DNA from: Alphaproteobacteria bacterium | GTDB taxonomy: Bacteria > Pseudomonadota > Alphaproteobacteria > UBA6615 | Assembly (NCBI GenBank): GCA_013003285.1 | Contig: JABDJY010000450.1 | Location: 1 to 8,224 of the forward strand | DNA: 8,224 nucleotides | Reading direction: 5' to 3' | Shown here: piece after piece, positions 6,156 through 8,224 of the stretch | Layout: each line of letters begins with the position of its first letter | Numbering within the stretch: position 1 is the stretch's first letter | Notes under the pieces: generated by a model | Database searches by the model: none | Seen by the model: the letters and a program-made list of their open reading frames with translations, nothing else | What the model was told of the DNA's origin: nothing | Made by a program: the position numbers and the translations under genes

Positions 6156-7513
6156 GCGGCCTCGCGTGTTTCGACGGCCGCCGCACTGTCGCGGCGCGGC
6201 TGCTCAGGTAGCCACAAGCGGTTTGATTCGCCTTCGACCGTCCAGGGGCGGCGCACACCGCCCAACGCTTCGGCGACAGCGAGCCCCGACTGCAGCGCGT
6301 CCTCGTGGAAGCCATAGCCGAAATAACTGCCGCAGAACCAGCTGTTTCGCTGTCCCTGCAGCTGCCAGAGCTTGCGTTGCGCCGCCAGTGCGCGAGCATC
6401 GTACAGCGGATGGTCGTAGCTGAAGGTGGCCAGTGTTTGGTCGGCAGCCGGCGGCGTCTGCGGATTTAGCGTGACAATGAGCGGTCGCGGTGTCTGTAAG
6501 TCCTGCAGACGGTTAAGCCAGTAGCTCACCTGCGGCGGTCCGGCACTGGCATCGGCACCGGTCATGTAATTCCAATTTGCCCACACCCGACGGCGTTTGG
6601 GCATTAGCTGCGGATCAGTATGCAGATAGGTCGCATTGCGGGTGTAGCGGATGGCGCCGAGCAGTGCTCGCTCCTCGTCGCTGGCGTCGCCGAGCATCGC
6701 CAGGGCCTCGTCGGCATGCGTGCCCAGCACGACGTCGTCGAAGGTCTGGCGCTGTCCGCTCGCGTCGATAATATCGACGCCGCCATCGTGCCGGACGATC
6801 CGGCGGATATCGGCGTTGTGTCGGATGCCGTCGGCGAAGGGCGTGGTCAGGTGCTCAACGTACACGCGGCTGCCGCCGGTCACCGTGCGCCAGCGCGGCC
6901 GTTCCTTCAGGTTCAGAAGACCGTGGCTTTCGAAAAAACGGACGAAGGATTCCGCCGGGTAGAGCCGCATATCGTCGGCCGACGCCGACCAGATCGCGGC
7001 GCCCATGGGAAACAGGTGATCGTCGGCGAAGTGCCGGTCGTAGTCACCGGCAGACAGATACTCGCCCAGGGTTAAGCCCGCCAATCGCCCGTCACGCAAA
7101 TCAGCTGGCGCGGTGCGGTAAAAACGTCGAATTTCGGCAAGCAAGCGCCAAAATGCTGGACGCGCCAGGTTTTGGCGCTGGCCGAACAGCCCGTTGGGAA
7201 CGTCGCTGGAATATTCCAGCGCCCCGCCGCGCGCCGAAACCGCGAACGACATGTCGCTTAAATGGGTCGCCACGTCCAAATGATCGAACAGCGCCACCAA
7301 ATTGGGGTAGTTGACCTCATTATAAACAATGAAGCCGGTGTCGACCGGGTACTGCGTCCCGTCCATCGTCACGGTTACGGTATTCGCATGCCCGCCCGTT
7401 CGCGCCGCGCGTTCGAACACCGTTACGCGGTGACGCTGCTGCAGAAGCCAGGCGGCTGACAGACCGGCGATTCCGGCACCGATAACGGCGATGTGGCGGG
7501 ATTGTTGCGGCAC
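6152..7513 (-). CDS. FAD-dependent amine-oxidase-like oxidoreductase
   Basis: A 453-residue flavoprotein. The N-terminal Rossmann motif is GAGIAG (12-17), with E34 at the end of the second strand to bind the adenosine ribose and R-T-G-G-H (38-42) completing the dinucleotide signature. The C-terminal flavin-binding block is WFCGSYFGYGFHEDALQSGLAV (392-413). No signal peptide is seen, so the protein is cytosolic or membrane-associated. The family is related to flavin monoamine oxidases and phytoene desaturases. The type found with CFA-like methyltransferases is thought to act on fatty acyl chains, and plant cyclopropane synthases carry a similar FAD domain fused to the methyltransferase. The start is GTG at 7513; the upstream sequence in frame offers no ATG, and the ribosome site is weak. 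It is the first gene of a three-gene operon behind an ECF11-form promoter (7547-7576), coupled to DUF1365 by an ATGA overlap. Confidence 0.93.
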   Translation of the reverse strand: MPQQSRHIAVIGAGIAGLSAAWLLQQRHRVTVFERAARTGGHANTVTVTMDGTQYPVDTGFIVYNEVNYPNLVALFDHLDVATHLSDMSFAVSARGGALEYSSDVPNGLFGQRQNLARPAFWRLLAEIRRFYRTAPADLRDGRLAGLTLGEYLSAGDYDRHFADDHLFPMGAAIWSASADDMRLYPAESFVRFFESHGLLNLKERPRWRTVTGGSRVYVEHLTTPFADGIRHNADIRRIVRHDGGVDIIDASGQRQTFDDVVLGTHADEALAMLGDASDEERALLGAIRYTRNATYLHTDPQLMPKRRRVWANWNYMTGADASAGPPQVSYWLNRLQDLQTPRPLIVTLNPQTPPAADQTLATFSYDHPLYDARALAAQRKLWQLQGQRNSWFCGSYFGYGFHEDALQSGLAVAEALGGVRRPWTVEGESNRLWLPEQPRRDSAAAVETREAA

Positions 7514-7546
7514 GTGGTCAGTCTCTTGACGTGTGTGATCTCGCCG

Positions 7547-7576
7547 CTTTTACGCTGCCGTTAAGGATTCGGATCA
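7547..7576 (-). promoter_or_regulatory. ECF11 (RpoE-type) promoter for the FAD/DUF1365/methyltransferase operon
   Basis: On the minus strand TGATCC (7576-7571), exactly 18 bases, then TAAAAG (7552-7547). The predicted start near 7541 leaves a leader of about 28 nt before the GTG at 7513. It is back to back with the sigma-gene promoter: the two -35 boxes are 38 bp apart, with an A-rich stretch (7591-7602) between them. Confidence 0.8.
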
Positions 7577-7614
7577 CTGGTCTGTCGCGAAACTTAAAAA
7601 AATCCAACCCACGG

Positions 7615-7643
7615 TGATCCGGCCTCCACGCGCTTGCGTAAGA
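7615..7643 (+). promoter_or_regulatory. autoregulatory ECF11 (RpoE-type) promoter of the sigma factor gene
   Basis: TGATCC (7615-7620), exactly 18 bases, then TAAGA (7639-7643). This is the consensus I recall for Rhodobacter sphaeroides RpoE promoters, in the expected position before an ECF11 sigma gene, so positive autoregulation is very likely. Transcription would start near 7650. Confidence 0.88.
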
Positions 7644-7648
7644 TTGCT

Positions 7649-7655
7649 AGAGGTG
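7649..7655 (+). promoter_or_regulatory. ribosome binding site deciding the sigma factor start
   Basis: AGAGGTG lies six bases before the ATG at 7662 and supports that start over the in-frame GTG at 7746, which has only a weak GGA eleven bases upstream. The caveat is that the predicted transcript start falls almost on this site, leaving a 5' leader of only 10-12 nt. Confidence 0.5.
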
Positions 7656-7661
7656 CGATGC

Positions 7662-8224
7662 ATGAATCTAGCCAACCCAGAAATCGACCACAGCTTCAAA
7701 GTCCTTGTTGTCGTTTTGACCTCAGGCTTGGGGACGGAAAAAAACGTGCAAAAACCAGGCCTTGATAACAACAAGCCTGACGCACCAGACTGGACGCAAG
7801 CTCTGCGGCAGATCGCGGAGTCGGGCGACCGGCAGGCCTTCGAACAGGTGTTCGCGCATTTTGCCCCGCGCGTTAAGGCTTACATGATGCGCTTGGGCAG
7901 CGATGGCGCGAGTGCAGAGGAACTAACCCAGGAGGCCTTGGCCGCTGTGTGGCGCAAGGCCGGCCAGTACGATCCCGTTAAAGCGGGCGCTTCGACATGG
8001 ATCTTCACGATAGCTAGAAACTTACGGATCGATGCTTTCCGCAAGGAAAACCGGCCGGAACTCGATCCAAACGATCCGGCATTGGTGCCCGAACCTGATA
8101 AATCGGCGGAAGAAAAGGTGTTCGCGAGCCAGCGAGCGCAGCAAATGCAATTTGTGCTGCGCGAGCTGCCCGAAGAACAGCGTCGCGTTGTGCACCTGTC
8201 GTTCTACGAGGACCGCACCCATAC
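7662..8224 (+). CDS. rpoE: ECF11 (RpoE/ChrR-type) RNA polymerase sigma factor, 3' end cut by the window
   Basis: The first 187 residues of an ECF sigma factor, open to the right edge. Region 2 spans about residues 60-130 (AFEQVFAHFAPRVKAYMMRLG, then EELTQEALAAVWRKA at 86-100 and GASTWIFTIARNLRIDAFRKE at 109-129), followed by a linker with the ECF11-like DPNDPAL (135-141) and the start of region 4 (LPEEQRRVVHLSFYEDRTH, 169-187). The SDG.SAEELTQEAL and AGASTWIF stretches are typical of the sigma factors held by the zinc anti-sigma ChrR that respond to singlet oxygen. ChrR should follow beyond the edge. The name rpoE follows Rhodobacter usage. I chose the ATG at 7662 for its ribosome site; it gives some 42 residues before the conserved D-W-x-x-L start of the fold, about 28 more than a GTG start at 7746 would. 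This sigma probably transcribes itself and the three other TGATCC-N18-TA units in the window. Confidence 0.92.
   Translation, partial: MNLANPEIDHSFKVLVVVLTSGLGTEKNVQKPGLDNNKPDAPDWTQALRQIAESGDRQAFEQVFAHFAPRVKAYMMRLGSDGASAEELTQEALAAVWRKAGQYDPVKAGASTWIFTIARNLRIDAFRKENRPELDPNDPALVPEPDKSAEEKVFASQRAQQMQFVLRELPEEQRRVVHLSFYEDRTH

Noticed and set aside
6612..6617. Minus-strand TGATCC inside the FAD oxidoreductase gene
   Set aside because: The bases 18 positions downstream are CCGTC rather than a TA-starting -10, and the site lies deep inside coding sequence with no start nearby.
7574..7774. Minus-strand 66-codon open frame across the sigma gene start and promoter region
   Set aside because: It crosses the divergent promoters and the sigma coding start, and shows no protein-like features.

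Overview
The window looks like chromosomal DNA from a GC-rich proteobacterium. The FolE sequence style and the ECF11-type sigma factor point to an alphaproteobacterium, but the order or genus cannot be fixed from this sequence. It contains no mobile element, tRNA, rRNA or CRISPR array. Gene density is high and codon use looks even throughout.

Layout. A DUF3095 protein with a nucleotidyl-cyclase-like fold lies at 71-1201 (-). After a gap of about 300 bp comes a four-helix DUF2177 membrane protein at 1498-1902 (+). It converges on GTP cyclohydrolase I, folE, at 1914-2549 (-). Upstream of folE is a secreted single-domain fasciclin protein at 2672-3157 (-). A strong hairpin at 2584-2632 separates the two. 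The fasciclin gene diverges from a short-chain dehydrogenase at 3333-4130 (+), which meets the end of a three-gene minus-strand operon with overlapping stop codons. That operon, in transcription order, encodes an FAD-dependent amine-oxidase-like protein (7513-6152), a DUF1365 protein (6155-5334) and a cyclopropane-synthase-family methyltransferase (5368-4127). Divergent from it, and cut by the right edge, is an ECF sigma factor of the ECF11 (Rhodobacter RpoE/ChrR) type at 7662-8224 (+).

The unifying observation is a repeated promoter. TGATCC, exactly 18 bases, then a TA-starting -10 element occurs upstream of four transcription units: the sigma gene itself, the FAD/DUF1365/methyltransferase operon, the dehydrogenase and the fasciclin gene. 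This is the form I recall for the Rhodobacter sphaeroides RpoE singlet-oxygen promoter. Weaker matches lie before DUF2177 (one -35 mismatch, 18-base spacer) and before folE (17-base spacer). The block from about 1430 to the right edge therefore reads as a compact regulon of an RpoE-type sigma factor, presumably induced by singlet oxygen or related oxidants. Its output would be membrane fatty-acid modification, pterin synthesis and envelope proteins. The anti-sigma factor ChrR would be expected just past the right edge.

The most interesting protein feature is the methyltransferase. It keeps the SAM site and the catalytic glutamate of cyclopropane fatty acid synthases, but appears to have Ser and Gln where two of the bicarbonate-binding residues (Cys, His) are expected. 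With the FAD and DUF1365 partners this suggests a product other than a plain cyclopropane fatty acid, for example a methylated or furan fatty acid. That is inference.
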